From assembly GCF_012911025.1 (NCBI RefSeq), contig NZ_WUEI01000038.1, positions 1-39,942 of the forward strand: a DNA stretch of 39,942 bases. Reading direction: 5' to 3'. The DNA is from Azoarcus sp. TTM-91 (lineage in GTDB: Bacteria > Pseudomonadota > Gammaproteobacteria > Burkholderiales > Rhodocyclaceae). Shown piece after piece: positions 6,393 to 13,514 of the stretch. The notes below the pieces were generated by a model. That model ran no database searches. It was not told where the DNA came from and worked only from the letters and a program-made list of their open reading frames with translations. Numbering within the stretch: position 1 is the first letter of the stretch; each line of letters begins with the position of its first letter. Position numbers and translations under genes: made by a program.

Positions 6393-7013
6393 ATGCGCGC
6401 CACGGCTTATGACTTCGCTATTGCAATCGAACAGGAAATTGCGGCGTTAAGTCGGGAGCAGCGATGTCTTCGCACGGGTAGAGCAAAAAGACTTTTAGAA
6501 GAGTTGTACCCTCTCAGCCGCTTTGCCCTTCGATGCACCAATCCTGGCACTATTGTCGAAGTAGAAGCCTATGAGGATAACGGCCCCGTTGATGGCGCCA
6601 TATATAGGCTTGGCGACCACGAATCCAAACTTTCGATAGAAATAACCTTCGTCTACTCCTACGAAGACTCGCTTCGCGATGAGCTACTTTGGACAACCGG
6701 CTCAACACCTGGATCGGGCCCGATTCATCGAGACAAAAAAACCGGGAAAATTATCGCAAGCCTTGCGCCTGATCCTGAGAGCATAAAGCGCCTAGCAACT
6801 TCCATCGTTGCACTATTCAAAAAGAAGACATCAAAAGGCTATCCCAAAGGCACATTGCTGCTGATAGCCTTCGAAGATCCAACCTTCTTCGGCTTTGGCA
6901 TCTGGAAGGAACTGTTTTCTGCAATAGAGTTGCTGGGTGGCTTAAATGGCGAGTTTGGAGAAGTTTATATAATCAATTGTGGTTCTGATGAATGCCAATT
7001 TGTGACCTATTGA
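6393..7013 (+). CDS. Cassette 8: uncharacterised protein, possible PD-(D/E)XK fold
   Basis: A 206-residue protein with no confident family. An N-terminal helical segment (residues 8-45) precedes TIVEVEAYEDNGPVDGAIYRL (about 53-73) and LSIEITFVYSYEDSLRDELLW (about 80-100). A first acidic strand, an Asp at about 67 and an IEIT strand with Glu at about 83 followed by a helix resemble the core of PD-(D/E)XK nucleases, where ExK is replaced here by ExT. The C-terminal half contains GTLLLIAFEDP and GEVYIINCGSDE, which look like further strands of an alpha-beta fold. ATG 6393 was preferred to TTG 6387. The stop at 7013 is followed by about 55 noncoding bases before attC. The nuclease idea is weak. 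Confidence 0.6.
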   Translation: MRATAYDFAIAIEQEIAALSREQRCLRTGRAKRLLEELYPLSRFALRCTNPGTIVEVEAYEDNGPVDGAIYRLGDHESKLSIEITFVYSYEDSLRDELLWTTGSTPGSGPIHRDKKTGKIIASLAPDPESIKRLATSIVALFKKKTSKGYPKGTLLLIAFEDPTFFGFGIWKELFSAIELLGGLNGEFGEVYIINCGSDECQFVTY

Positions 7014-7067
7014 CCTCACAACAAATGCCTCATGGTGAGAATTCAACCACTGGTGCATCTGCCACCA

Positions 7068-7155
7068 GCCTAACCGGTTGGTCAAGCCGACGCCAACAGC
7101 TACGCTGTTGGTGCCCTCCGCTTCGCTCCGGCGCGGCTTACCGCGAGCGTTAGCC
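7068..7155 (+). other. attC site of cassette 8
   Basis: An 88-base site with R'' GCCTAAC (7068-7074) and R' GTTAGCC (7149-7155). Stem GCCAACAGC-ta-cGCTGTTGG is clear. R'' complements the opening GTTAGGC; the nonconsensus C in R' is mirrored in cassette 9's R''. Confidence 0.9.
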
Positions 7156-7159
7156 CTTT

Positions 7160-7588
7160 ATGTCTTTGCTCACACTTCGCAGCGGCGACAGTTTCTTCGA
7201 AATGGGTGTTGCCATTGAGGAAGGTCCGTCTCTTCCCGCTCAAGGGGATGCTTACGTCACGATCAAAGTTCAATCCAAAGGATTTGCGGGGCACAACGAT
7301 CTTTGGGTTCAATCGGAAGCAATGCATGCGTTTTGTTCCGCGTTGATCACTCTCGAAAGAAATCTCAAGGGAGAGGCGGCCCTCGAAGCAATATCGCCTG
7401 GAGAGCTAAGCCTGAAGGTGTGTTCTGCAAATTCAAGGGGTGGTGTCGGCATCGTCGGAACAATCGGCTACCACGTACAAAATGAAAGCACCGAGTACTT
7501 GCACGCAGTGTCGTTTGGGTTTGAGTTCGAGTCTTCCCAGCTTTCGGCAGCAGTTAAACTTCCTTGGGTCAAGCGATATGCAGGCTAA
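7160..7588 (+). CDS. Cassette 9: WapI-type immunity-like protein
   Basis: A 142-residue protein with the sequence GDAYVTIKVQSKGFAGHNDLWVQSEAMHAFCSALITLERNLKGEAALEAISPGELSLKV. The layout (strand pair with V-x-V-x-x-x-G-F-x-x-x-x-x-L-W, a helix with F-x-x-x-L-x-x-L-E-x-x-L-x-G-E-A-x-L-x-x-I-S-P-G-E-L) matches the WapI-immunity/DUF-type proteins found next to Rhs/WapA toxins. No toxin is present in the window. ATG 7160 lies 4 bases after the attC core. The TAA stop lies inside R'' GGCTAAC, so the gene is complete although its attC is not. Confidence 0.72.
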   Translation: MSLLTLRSGDSFFEMGVAIEEGPSLPAQGDAYVTIKVQSKGFAGHNDLWVQSEAMHAFCSALITLERNLKGEAALEAISPGELSLKVCSANSRGGVGIVGTIGYHVQNESTEYLHAVSFGFEFESSQLSAAVKLPWVKRYAG

Positions 7589-7600
7589 CCATTCCTATAT
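7583..7600 (+). other. Truncated attC of cassette 9 (array end)
   Basis: R'' GGCTAAC (7583-7589) complements the opening core GTTAGCC of cassette 9, so this is the true start of its attC. Past 7590 the sequence loses the stem-loop arms and no R' core follows within the next 150 bases. The array therefore ends in a broken attC, and what follows is insertion-sequence-derived DNA. Confidence 0.8.
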
Positions 7601-8070
7601 GGCCTCCCCCATGAATCAAGAAAGATCGTGTTTTTGACTTTCCGGGATGAATCACCTGCAGTCGTATATCCGGCATCTGTGGTGGGTTCTGAACGACCCA
7701 TGCCGACATGGAATCTGCCCGCGAAGCGCCAATCGGTACAAGCGGCTGCTGGAGAGCCGGCTGGGTTATCGGCGTTCTGTCGCGGGGGCGTGATGACCCG
7801 GTTTGCCATGATGAGCGATCAGTCTCGGCGCAAGGGTGAGGAGTAAGGGTGAATCGATCAGGCGGCGATGGCGAAGGCGGTGCGTTGGAGCTTCTTGTCC
7901 GGACGAGGCTGCGGATTGCCGTAGGCGGCGTGGTCGCGCAGGACCGCATAGCAGATGCGGGCAAGCTTGTTGGCCAGCGCGCAGGCGGCCTTGTTGTGAT
8001 TGGTGCGGCGCTGCACCTCGGTGGCCCAGGTGCGCAGGCCGCCCAGCGGGCGGCTGGCGTCTCGGGCCGG
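7600..8070 (-). mobile_element. Remnant of an IS110-family element (3' end)
   Basis: This stretch holds the 3' end of an IS110-like transposase gene on the minus strand (stop at 7858-7860) plus about 250 bases of noncoding DNA beyond it, up to the broken attC. After the stop the minus strand reads GATGGCAAACCGG, a motif I associate with the 3' flank of this IS family. The 5' part of the element is missing. IS110/IS1111 elements have long noncoding ends (site of the bridge RNA) and some groups insert specifically into attC, which fits the position. Exact ends cannot be set because this family has no clear terminal inverted repeats. Confidence 0.65.
7858..8066 (-). pseudogene. IS110-family transposase, C-terminal fragment
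   Basis: About 69 codons remain: RDASRPLGGLRTWATEVQRR, then TNHNKAACALANKLARICYA, VLRDHAAYG, ending QRTAFAIAA and TGA. The NHNKAACALANKLARI segment is the conserved C-terminal signature of the transposase IS116/IS110/IS902 domain, following the Ser recombinase-like motif that is missing here. No start codon or DEDD RuvC-like catalytic domain remains, so it cannot act on its own. The upstream break is near 8066. Confidence 0.75.
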
Positions 8071-8166
8071 CGCCGCGGCCCGGATAAGTCAACCGTAGGC
8101 ATCGCCGGATTCGTTGCTGAATTCTCTGGAAAGCCCCTGATCTATTCAAATCAATAGGATTCTCTT

Positions 8167-8922
8167 TTGGACATCCCGCGAATATTCAACATCACGGAAA
8201 GCGAGCACCGCATCCACAACCCGTTCACACCCGATAAATTTGCGACCCTCGGTGATGCCTTGCGTTTGAAGCCGGGGGCGCGGGTGCTGGATCTTGGGAG
8301 TGGCTCAGGCGAGATGCTTTGCACCTGGGCGCGCGACCACGGCATTGTCGGTACCGGCGTCGACATGAGTCCGTTGTTCACCGCCCAGGCGAAACGGCGG
8401 GCCGAAGAGCTCGGTGTTGCCCATCGGGTCGAGTTCATTCATGGCGATGCGGCAGGCTACGTCTCTGACGAAAAAGCCGATGTGGCGGCTTGTGTCGGGG
8501 CTACCTGGATTGGTGGTGGTGTTGCCGGCACCATCGAACTCCTGGCGCGCAGCCTCAGCGCTGGCGGCGTCACCCTGATCGGCGAGCCTTATTGGCGGCA
8601 ATTGCCGCCGACAGAGGAGATTGCCAAAGGTTGTCTCGCTAATTCGATTTCCGACTTTCTTGGGCTACCTGCGCTCATCGCGTCTTTCGGTGATTTGGGC
8701 TACGACGTCGTAGAGATGGTGCTGGCCAATCAGGATGGATGGGACAGGTACGAGGCGGCGAAATGGCTCACCATGCGTCGATGGCTGGAAGCAAACCCGG
8801 ACGATGAGTTGGCGGAGGAGGTTCGGTCCAAGCTCTCCTCCGAGCCTGAGCGCCATGCGGCCTATACGCGGGAATATCTAGGTTGGGGCGTATTCGCGCT
8901 CATGCCGCGCCTCCATCTCTAG
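8167..8922 (+). CDS. SAM-dependent methyltransferase, YjhP-like
   Basis: A 251-residue class I methyltransferase. Motif I is VLDLGSGSGEML (about residues 40-50), followed by GVDMS and HGDAAGY, the SAM-binding acidic loop. The full-length pattern IPRIFNITESEHRIHNPFTPDKFATLG ... CVGATWIGGGVAGTIELLARSL ... IGEPYWRQLPPTEE ... WDRYEAAKWLTMRRWLEANPDDE matches the YjhP group of E. coli from memory. Its substrate is unknown. The start is TTG 8167, supported by AGGA 7 bases upstream and by the family N-terminus. It is a lone gene beside the IS remnant and could have been acquired along with the integron region, although its composition is closer to the chromosome. Confidence 0.85.
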   Translation: MDIPRIFNITESEHRIHNPFTPDKFATLGDALRLKPGARVLDLGSGSGEMLCTWARDHGIVGTGVDMSPLFTAQAKRRAEELGVAHRVEFIHGDAAGYVSDEKADVAACVGATWIGGGVAGTIELLARSLSAGGVTLIGEPYWRQLPPTEEIAKGCLANSISDFLGLPALIASFGDLGYDVVEMVLANQDGWDRYEAAKWLTMRRWLEANPDDELAEEVRSKLSSEPERHAAYTREYLGWGVFALMPRLHL

Positions 8923-9144
8923 CAGGATTGTGCGGGCGGCGCTCGCCATGGCCGCATGTGGCGATGCTGCTTGTTGCGCCAGGGTTTCAACTCATCAGCA
9001 TCGGGCGACTGTTGCTGGCGGAGGCCTTGCGGCATGCGTGGCGGGCGGAGGTGACGGTGGGCTCGTCGTTGGTGCGCTGCCGGCCTATTTGTGCACTGGC
9101 TTTGTTTCCGCTGGCAAGGCGACGGACCATGCGGGCCATATCCA

Positions 9145-9171
9145 TTGGCGATGAAGAGGACGCTCTATACT
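9145..9171 (+). promoter_or_regulatory. Candidate promoter for the DUF1294 gene
   Basis: TTGGCG (9145-9150) and TATACT (9166-9171) lie 15 bases apart, 40 bases before the chosen TTG start. The -10 is good and the spacing short. The rest of 8923-9211 has no gene I can support. Confidence 0.4.
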
Positions 9172-9211
9172 CCGGCACTTGTCGCCGGGGCGATGGCTTG
9201 AGGGAGGCGCA

Positions 9212-9847
9212 TTGCGCTATCAGGGCAGGATCACCAACTGGAATGACGACAAGGGCTTCGGTTTCATCACGCCGAATGGCGGTGGCGACCGGGTGTTCCT
9301 GCATATCAGCGCCTTCTCGGCGCGGGAGCGCAGGCCGGGGGGCGAAGAGCTGGTGACATACGAGCTTGCGCAGGATGGCAAAGGGCGGGCGCAGGCGAGG
9401 AGCGTGGCCTATGTCGGGGAACGGGTGCCGCGGCCGGCAGCGACAGGGCGCAGCCGCGCGCCCTTGGTCTTCGCGCTGTTCTTCCTGATTGCACTGGGTG
9501 CGCTGGTCGCTCTCGGCCGCTTGCCCTTGCTGGTGCCGGCTGCCTACCTGGGCCTGAGCGTATTGGCTTTTCTCGCCTATGCGGCGGACAAGTCTGCCGC
9601 GCAGCGCAATGCCTGGCGGACGAAGGAGAGTTCGCTGCACCTCCTGGAGCTGTTGGGCGGTTGGCCTGGGGCGCTGGTGGCGCAACGGACATTCCGGCAC
9701 AAGACGGCCAAAGCTTCGTTCCAGTTTGTTTTCTGGCTGATGGTGGGGCTGAACTGCGTGGCGTTGGGCTGGTTGCTGTCGCCGGCTGGGGCAGGCGCGC
9801 TGCAGTCGCTCCGGGCTTTATCCCTGAGTTTGGGGCTGCGGGCTTGA
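9212..9847 (+). CDS. Cold-shock domain plus DUF1294 membrane protein
   Basis: A 211-residue two-part protein. Residues 1-60 are a cold-shock-like RNA/DNA-binding domain (RYQGRITNWNDDKGFGFITPNGGGDRVFLHISAF, with the RNP1-like GFGFI and VFLHI). After a basic linker come four hydrophobic helices: two at about 85-130, then the DUF1294 signature DKSAAQRNAWRTKESSLHLLELLGGWPGALVAQRTFRHKTAKASFQ and a final helix. The nucleic-acid domain would face the cytoplasm at the inner membrane; its role is unknown. TTG 9212 was chosen because the family starts at RYQGRI and AGGGAGG precedes it closely; TTG 9179 is also open. The stop is 20 bases before the next gene, so the two are likely cotranscribed. Confidence 0.85.
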   Translation: MRYQGRITNWNDDKGFGFITPNGGGDRVFLHISAFSARERRPGGEELVTYELAQDGKGRAQARSVAYVGERVPRPAATGRSRAPLVFALFFLIALGALVALGRLPLLVPAAYLGLSVLAFLAYAADKSAAQRNAWRTKESSLHLLELLGGWPGALVAQRTFRHKTAKASFQFVFWLMVGLNCVALGWLLSPAGAGALQSLRALSLSLGLRA

Positions 9848-9867
9848 TGGTGCTGGAGGGGAAGGTG

Positions 9868-10284
9868 ATGTTGAAGCCGGTGGTGCAGGAAGAAGTGTCG
9901 GGCTGCGGGATTGCCTCGGTGGCCAACATCCTGGGCAAGTCGTATGCCGAGGTGAAGGCGATGGCCAACGCAATGGGCATTCATGCGGAGGATAGGGCGT
10001 TGTGGTCGGACACCACTTACGTGAGGCGCCTGCTCGCCGCGGCAGGTGTGGACGTGGCCGCCGGCGAGACGCCCTTTGCGTCCTGGGAGGGCCTGCCGGA
10101 GCTGGCGCTGCTGTCGATCAAGCATCATCGGGAAGCGGGGCGGGATTTCTGGCACTGGGTGGTGTTCACCCGGCGGGAGGGCGAGCCGCTGGTGCTGGAT
10201 TCCGCGGCCTATCTTTCCGCCAACATCCGCCGCGACTTCGCCGAGATGCAGCCCAAGTGGTTCATCGAGGTGAAGCCTGCCTAG
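9868..10284 (+). CDS. C39-like cysteine peptidase-fold protein
   Basis: A 138-residue protein beginning MLKPVVQEEVSGCGIASVANILGKSYAEVKAMA. A Cys in SGCGIAS near residue 14, a His in WHWVVF and an Asp in LVLDSA follow the Cys-His-Asp order of the peptidase C39-like (papain-fold) family that processes double-glycine leaders. It is a single domain without transporter parts, so it may be a stand-alone protease or inactive relative. ATG 9868 has GGAGGGG 6 bases upstream, better than ATG 9847 which overlaps the previous stop. It lies directly downstream of the DUF1294 gene. Confidence 0.78.
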   Translation: MLKPVVQEEVSGCGIASVANILGKSYAEVKAMANAMGIHAEDRALWSDTTYVRRLLAAAGVDVAAGETPFASWEGLPELALLSIKHHREAGRDFWHWVVFTRREGEPLVLDSAAYLSANIRRDFAEMQPKWFIEVKPA

Positions 10285-10613
10285 TCTTTCCGAGGCGCTG
10301 GCGGCCGATTTCCAGGCGCGGCGATGGGCCCGCATGCGGCGCTCCGTGCTCCAGTTCCGCGACGCGCCCCCCTTTTCCTTTGCATGATCGCGCGCAGTGT
10401 GCCCCCTGGCCCCGCACGCGGCGATTTATCGCTTTCGGACTAGGCCTTCCGGTGAGCACCTGATTGGTGCGCGGCTGTCCGGCTCATGCACATCACCGGC
10501 CAGGCCGCGCCGGGGTTTGCGTTCGGATTCGCCGCTTCCTGCGGGTTATTGCTGGGCGTATTCCTTGCTTCGCCCGGACAAACTCCAACGATACGACGCG
10601 GCGACCGAAAGCC
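10285..10613. other. Intergenic region without a supported gene
   Basis: About 330 bases separate the C39-like gene and the EAL/GGDEF gene. Both are on the plus strand. Open frames here are short or run into the neighbouring gene in another frame. No clear terminator, RNA gene or strong promoter is seen. Confidence 0.5.
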
Positions 10614-13019
10614 ATGGAACTTCTGCTCAAGTACGAAGGCCATTACCCCCCCACCGCCTGGGAGCGCTTGGGGGCGGTTCGTCTCGGCAACAAGCTTTGG
10701 CGTTTCGATGGTGTGGAGCACCAGGGGCTGGCGGCGCTGCTGGCCGAACTGGAGCAGGTGACCGACAGCAAGACGCTGGCCGAGACGCTGGCGGTGCCGC
10801 TGGGAGCGCTGGGAGATGGCCGGGCGAGCAGCTCGGTCGACCTGCTGGATGCCGCCATGCCCTTCGGCACCCTGCTCACCCGCCAGCGTTTTCCCTGGGC
10901 GCTGGAGCAGCTGGACCGCCGCGTCGAAATCCATTTCCAGCCCATCATCGAGATTGGCGGCCAGGGCCAGATCTACGCCCATGAAGCGCTGTGCCGGCTG
11001 TCGCCGCCCGGCGGCGAGGTCCTCAGCGGCAGCGATGCCTTCAGCCTGGCGGCCCGGCTGGGGCGGCAGGACGACCTCGACCTCGCCGCCCAGTACAAGG
11101 CGCTGTCGCTGAAGGCCGAGCGCATTCCCGCGGGCATGCCGATGTTCCTCAACGTGATGCCCTCCACCCTGCTGTACGAGGACTGGCTGCCGCAGTTGCT
11201 GAACTGGATGCGCGAACTGGGCGTGGACCGCCGCGATCTGGTGATCGAGGTGGTGGAGAGCGAACGCATAGACGCGGCGCAGCTGGCCGAGCGCTGCGAT
11301 GCGCTGCGCGCCCAGGGCTTGCGCATCGCGCTGGACGACATGGGCGCCGGCTTCAACGGCCTTGCCACGCTGGCGATGGTACGGGCGGAGTTCATCAAGA
11401 TAGACCGCAGCCTGGTGCACGAAGCGCAGGGCAGCCGGGTGCGCTCGGTGCTGCTGGAGGCCATCGTCTCCATGGCCGAGCGCCTGGGGGCCACCGTGAT
11501 TGCCGAGGGCCTGGAGCGGCCGGAGGATCTCGCCTTCTGCCAGGGCCTGGGCATCCGCTACGCGCAGGGCTTCCTGTTCGCCATGCCGGAGCCGATGCCG
11601 CGGCTGGGCCGGCTGTCGCTGCCGGAAACCGACGACGCCTGGCGCACCCAGCCGCAGGATCGCTTCCGCCTCACCGACGTGGTCGACCCCGGCATCACCT
11701 TCGAGCTCAACACGCCGATAGAGGCGGTGCGCGAGCAGTTCCGCCAGATTCCCCACCTGCCCTGGGCGGTGGTGGTGGACGACGCCAACCCGGTGGCCAT
11801 CGTGCAGCGCGGCCGGGCGATGACCAGCAGCACCCGCAGCCTGGCGGCCGCCTGCCAACCGCTGCGCCGCACGCTACCGCACAACACCACGCTGGCCGGG
11901 CTGGCGCGCTCGCTCTACGTGGATCGCGGCGACAGCGAACCGTGGACGGTGATCGGCCCGGACGGCCACTACCTCGGCATCATCGAGCCGATGACGCTGG
12001 TGGCCCACATCCTCACCCGCCAGGAATACGGCGCCAACCTGCATCCGCTGTCGCAGTTGCCCACCGGGCCGGCCCTGCGCCAGGCCATCGAAGCCCGCCT
12101 GGGCGAGCGGCGCGGCGCGCTGGGCCTGGTCTATATCGACCTCGACCACTTCAAGGCCTTCAACGACCGCTACGGCTTCATCCGCGGCGACGCGATGATC
12201 CGCACGCTGGCGGAGATCCTGCGCCACGTCTTCATCGGCCGGCCGGACCGCCTGCTCGGCCACATCGGCGGCGACGACTTCATCCTCATCCTCGACGGCG
12301 AGGAGCCCAACCTGCTGGAGCAACTGCAGCGCGTCACCGCCCAGTTCCACGCCCTGGCCTCGCACCTGTACGACGCCGCCGACCTGGATCGCGGCTACTT
12401 CGCCACCGAGGACGACGCCCACCACCCCATCGCCAGCATCTCGGTGGCTTGCGTGAATGGTTCCACCGGCGCCCTGCGCGACAGCGTTGCCGCCGCCGAA
12501 CGCGCCGCCTACCTGAAGAAGCTGGGCAAGGCGGAGTGGGGCAGCGTGGTGGTGGTGGAGGGCAGCCCGCCGACGGTGCACAGCCACGCCTCCATCCGCG
12601 GCCTGGACGACTGGGAAGAGAATGCGCTGGCGACGCTGCAGCACCTGCTGGGCATGCCGCGCAGCCGCGATCCGCATGCGATGGACGCCGCCTTCAAGGC
12701 CTATCCCTTCTTCGAGATGCTGTTCGAGCTGGATGCTCACGGCGTGCAGCGCTATCCGAACTGGATCAATCCCAATATGTACGGCCGCATCCGCGCCGGC
12801 GGCGCCGGCGCCAGCCGCGCCCAGCAGCCCTACTACAAGGCGGTGTGCGATACCGGCCGGCCCTTCGTGTCGTCCATCTATCTCTCCACCGCCTCGGAGG
12901 ATTTCTGCCTGACTATCGCGGTGCCCATCACCGACGAGGCGGGTGTGCTGAGCGGCGTGCTGGTGGGCGACCTCAACCTGTCGTCGATGGCGGGCTTGCT
13001 GGATCGCCGGGCGGAGTGA
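10614..13019 (+). CDS. EAL / CBS / GGDDF / Cache c-di-GMP protein
   Basis: An 801-residue soluble protein. The EAL domain (about 92-333) has all key parts: HEALCRL, FLNVMPSTL, EVVESE, LDDMGAGFNG, FIKIDRSL, IAEGLE and YAQGF, so c-di-GMP hydrolysis is likely. A CBS pair follows (about 350-470). The GGDEF-like domain (about 485-650) carries IDLDHFKAFNDRYGF but its signature is GGDDF, with no RxxD inhibitory site, so cyclase activity is doubtful and it may instead bind GTP and regulate the EAL domain. The C-terminus (about 660-801) looks like a Cache/PDC sensor (QRYPNWINPNMYGRI, PFVSSIYLSTASEDF) in an unusual cytoplasmic terminal position, since no membrane helix is present. ATG 10614 has no clear Shine-Dalgarno. 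Confidence 0.85.
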   Translation: MELLLKYEGHYPPTAWERLGAVRLGNKLWRFDGVEHQGLAALLAELEQVTDSKTLAETLAVPLGALGDGRASSSVDLLDAAMPFGTLLTRQRFPWALEQLDRRVEIHFQPIIEIGGQGQIYAHEALCRLSPPGGEVLSGSDAFSLAARLGRQDDLDLAAQYKALSLKAERIPAGMPMFLNVMPSTLLYEDWLPQLLNWMRELGVDRRDLVIEVVESERIDAAQLAERCDALRAQGLRIALDDMGAGFNGLATLAMVRAEFIKIDRSLVHEAQGSRVRSVLLEAIVSMAERLGATVIAEGLERPEDLAFCQGLGIRYAQGFLFAMPEPMPRLGRLSLPETDDAWRTQPQDRFRLTDVVDPGITFELNTPIEAVREQFRQIPHLPWAVVVDDANPVAIVQRGRAMTSSTRSLAAACQPLRRTLPHNTTLAGLARSLYVDRGDSEPWTVIGPDGHYLGIIEPMTLVAHILTRQEYGANLHPLSQLPTGPALRQAIEARLGERRGALGLVYIDLDHFKAFNDRYGFIRGDAMIRTLAEILRHVFIGRPDRLLGHIGGDDFILILDGEEPNLLEQLQRVTAQFHALASHLYDAADLDRGYFATEDDAHHPIASISVACVNGSTGALRDSVAAAERAAYLKKLGKAEWGSVVVVEGSPPTVHSHASIRGLDDWEENALATLQHLLGMPRSRDPHAMDAAFKAYPFFEMLFELDAHGVQRYPNWINPNMYGRIRAGGAGASRAQQPYYKAVCDTGRPFVSSIYLSTASEDFCLTIAVPITDEAGVLSGVLVGDLNLSSMAGLLDRRAE

Positions 13020-13049
13020 GCTGAAGGCGGCCGCAGGTTGCGGCCCGGG

Positions 13050-13095
13050 CATGAAAAAGCCGGCGGACGCCTATCGCGTCGCCGGCTTTTTCATG
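13050..13095. terminator. Strong bidirectional terminator
   Basis: A near-perfect 46-base hairpin: CATGAAAAAGCCGGCG pairs with CGCCGGCTTTTTCATG, and ACGC with GCGT inside, with one bulged G and a loop of about five bases. A-run on the left and T-run on the right let it stop transcription from the EAL/GGDEF gene and from the convergent monooxygenase gene. Confidence 0.9.
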
Positions 13096-13162
13096 TTCCT
13101 GCCTGCCCGCTGGGCTTGGCGCGCGGCAAGTGCCTTCGCCAGCGCAAGCCGCGGCCATCACA

Positions 13163-13468
13163 TCACAGCACCGCTTCGAACAGCTCCAGCTGCGGCGGGC
13201 CGACGTAGATTTCGCGCGGGCTCTTGCCTGCATTGGCGTGGGCCTTCATGAAGGCTTCCGAGCGGGTCCAGTCGGAGAAGGCGGCTTCCGAGGCCCATTC
13301 GGTGTGGGAGGCGAACAGCGTGTATTCCTCGGTTTCCGGGCCGCGCATCAGGTTGAAGCGGACGAAACCCGGCACCTCGTCGAGATAGCTCTCGCGCTGG
13401 CGCCAGTGGGCGATGAAGGTTTCCTCGTGGCCGCGGGCGATCTTGAAGCGATTCATGGCGATGAACAT
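13163..13468 (-). CDS. ABM-domain (antibiotic biosynthesis monooxygenase-like) protein
   Basis: A 101-residue ferredoxin-fold protein: MFIAMNRFKIARGHEETFIAHWRQRESYLDEVPGFVRFNLMRGPE, then YTLFASHTEWASEAAFSDWTRSEAF. This is the ABM/HmoA-type pattern (strand, helix with W-x-x-R, V-P-G-F, W-x-x-x-x-x-F-x-x-W-x-x-S). Members dimerise and degrade haem or oxidise small phenolics; which applies here cannot be told, and the haem-ligand set of IsdG is not obvious. The ATG at 13468 has AGGAG 6 bases upstream. It is 46 bases downstream of the large diguanylate cyclase gene on the same strand, so cotranscription is possible. Confidence 0.82.
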   Translation of the reverse strand: MFIAMNRFKIARGHEETFIAHWRQRESYLDEVPGFVRFNLMRGPETEEYTLFASHTEWASEAAFSDWTRSEAFMKAHANAGKSPREIYVGPPQLELFEAVL

Positions 13469-13514
13469 CGGAGGCTCCTGGAAGGGGTGAGCGTAGGGGC
13501 TGACCGCGCCGATT

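Noticed and set aside
2000..7600. CRISPR array suggested by regularly spaced GTTAG motifs
   Set aside because: The repeats are integron attC cores at 480-870-base spacing with genes between them.
7569..8149. Two long minus-strand frames across the IS remnant
   Set aside because: The recognisable transposase signature lies in a third frame; these are compositional shadows rich in Pro and Arg.
8987..9700. Minus-strand frame of 237 codons across 8923-9700
   Set aside because: It runs antisense to the cold-shock/DUF1294 gene, whose motifs are clear.
10440..13052. Long minus-strand frames opposite the EAL/GGDEF gene
   Set aside because: High-GC antisense frames; the plus strand has complete EAL motifs.
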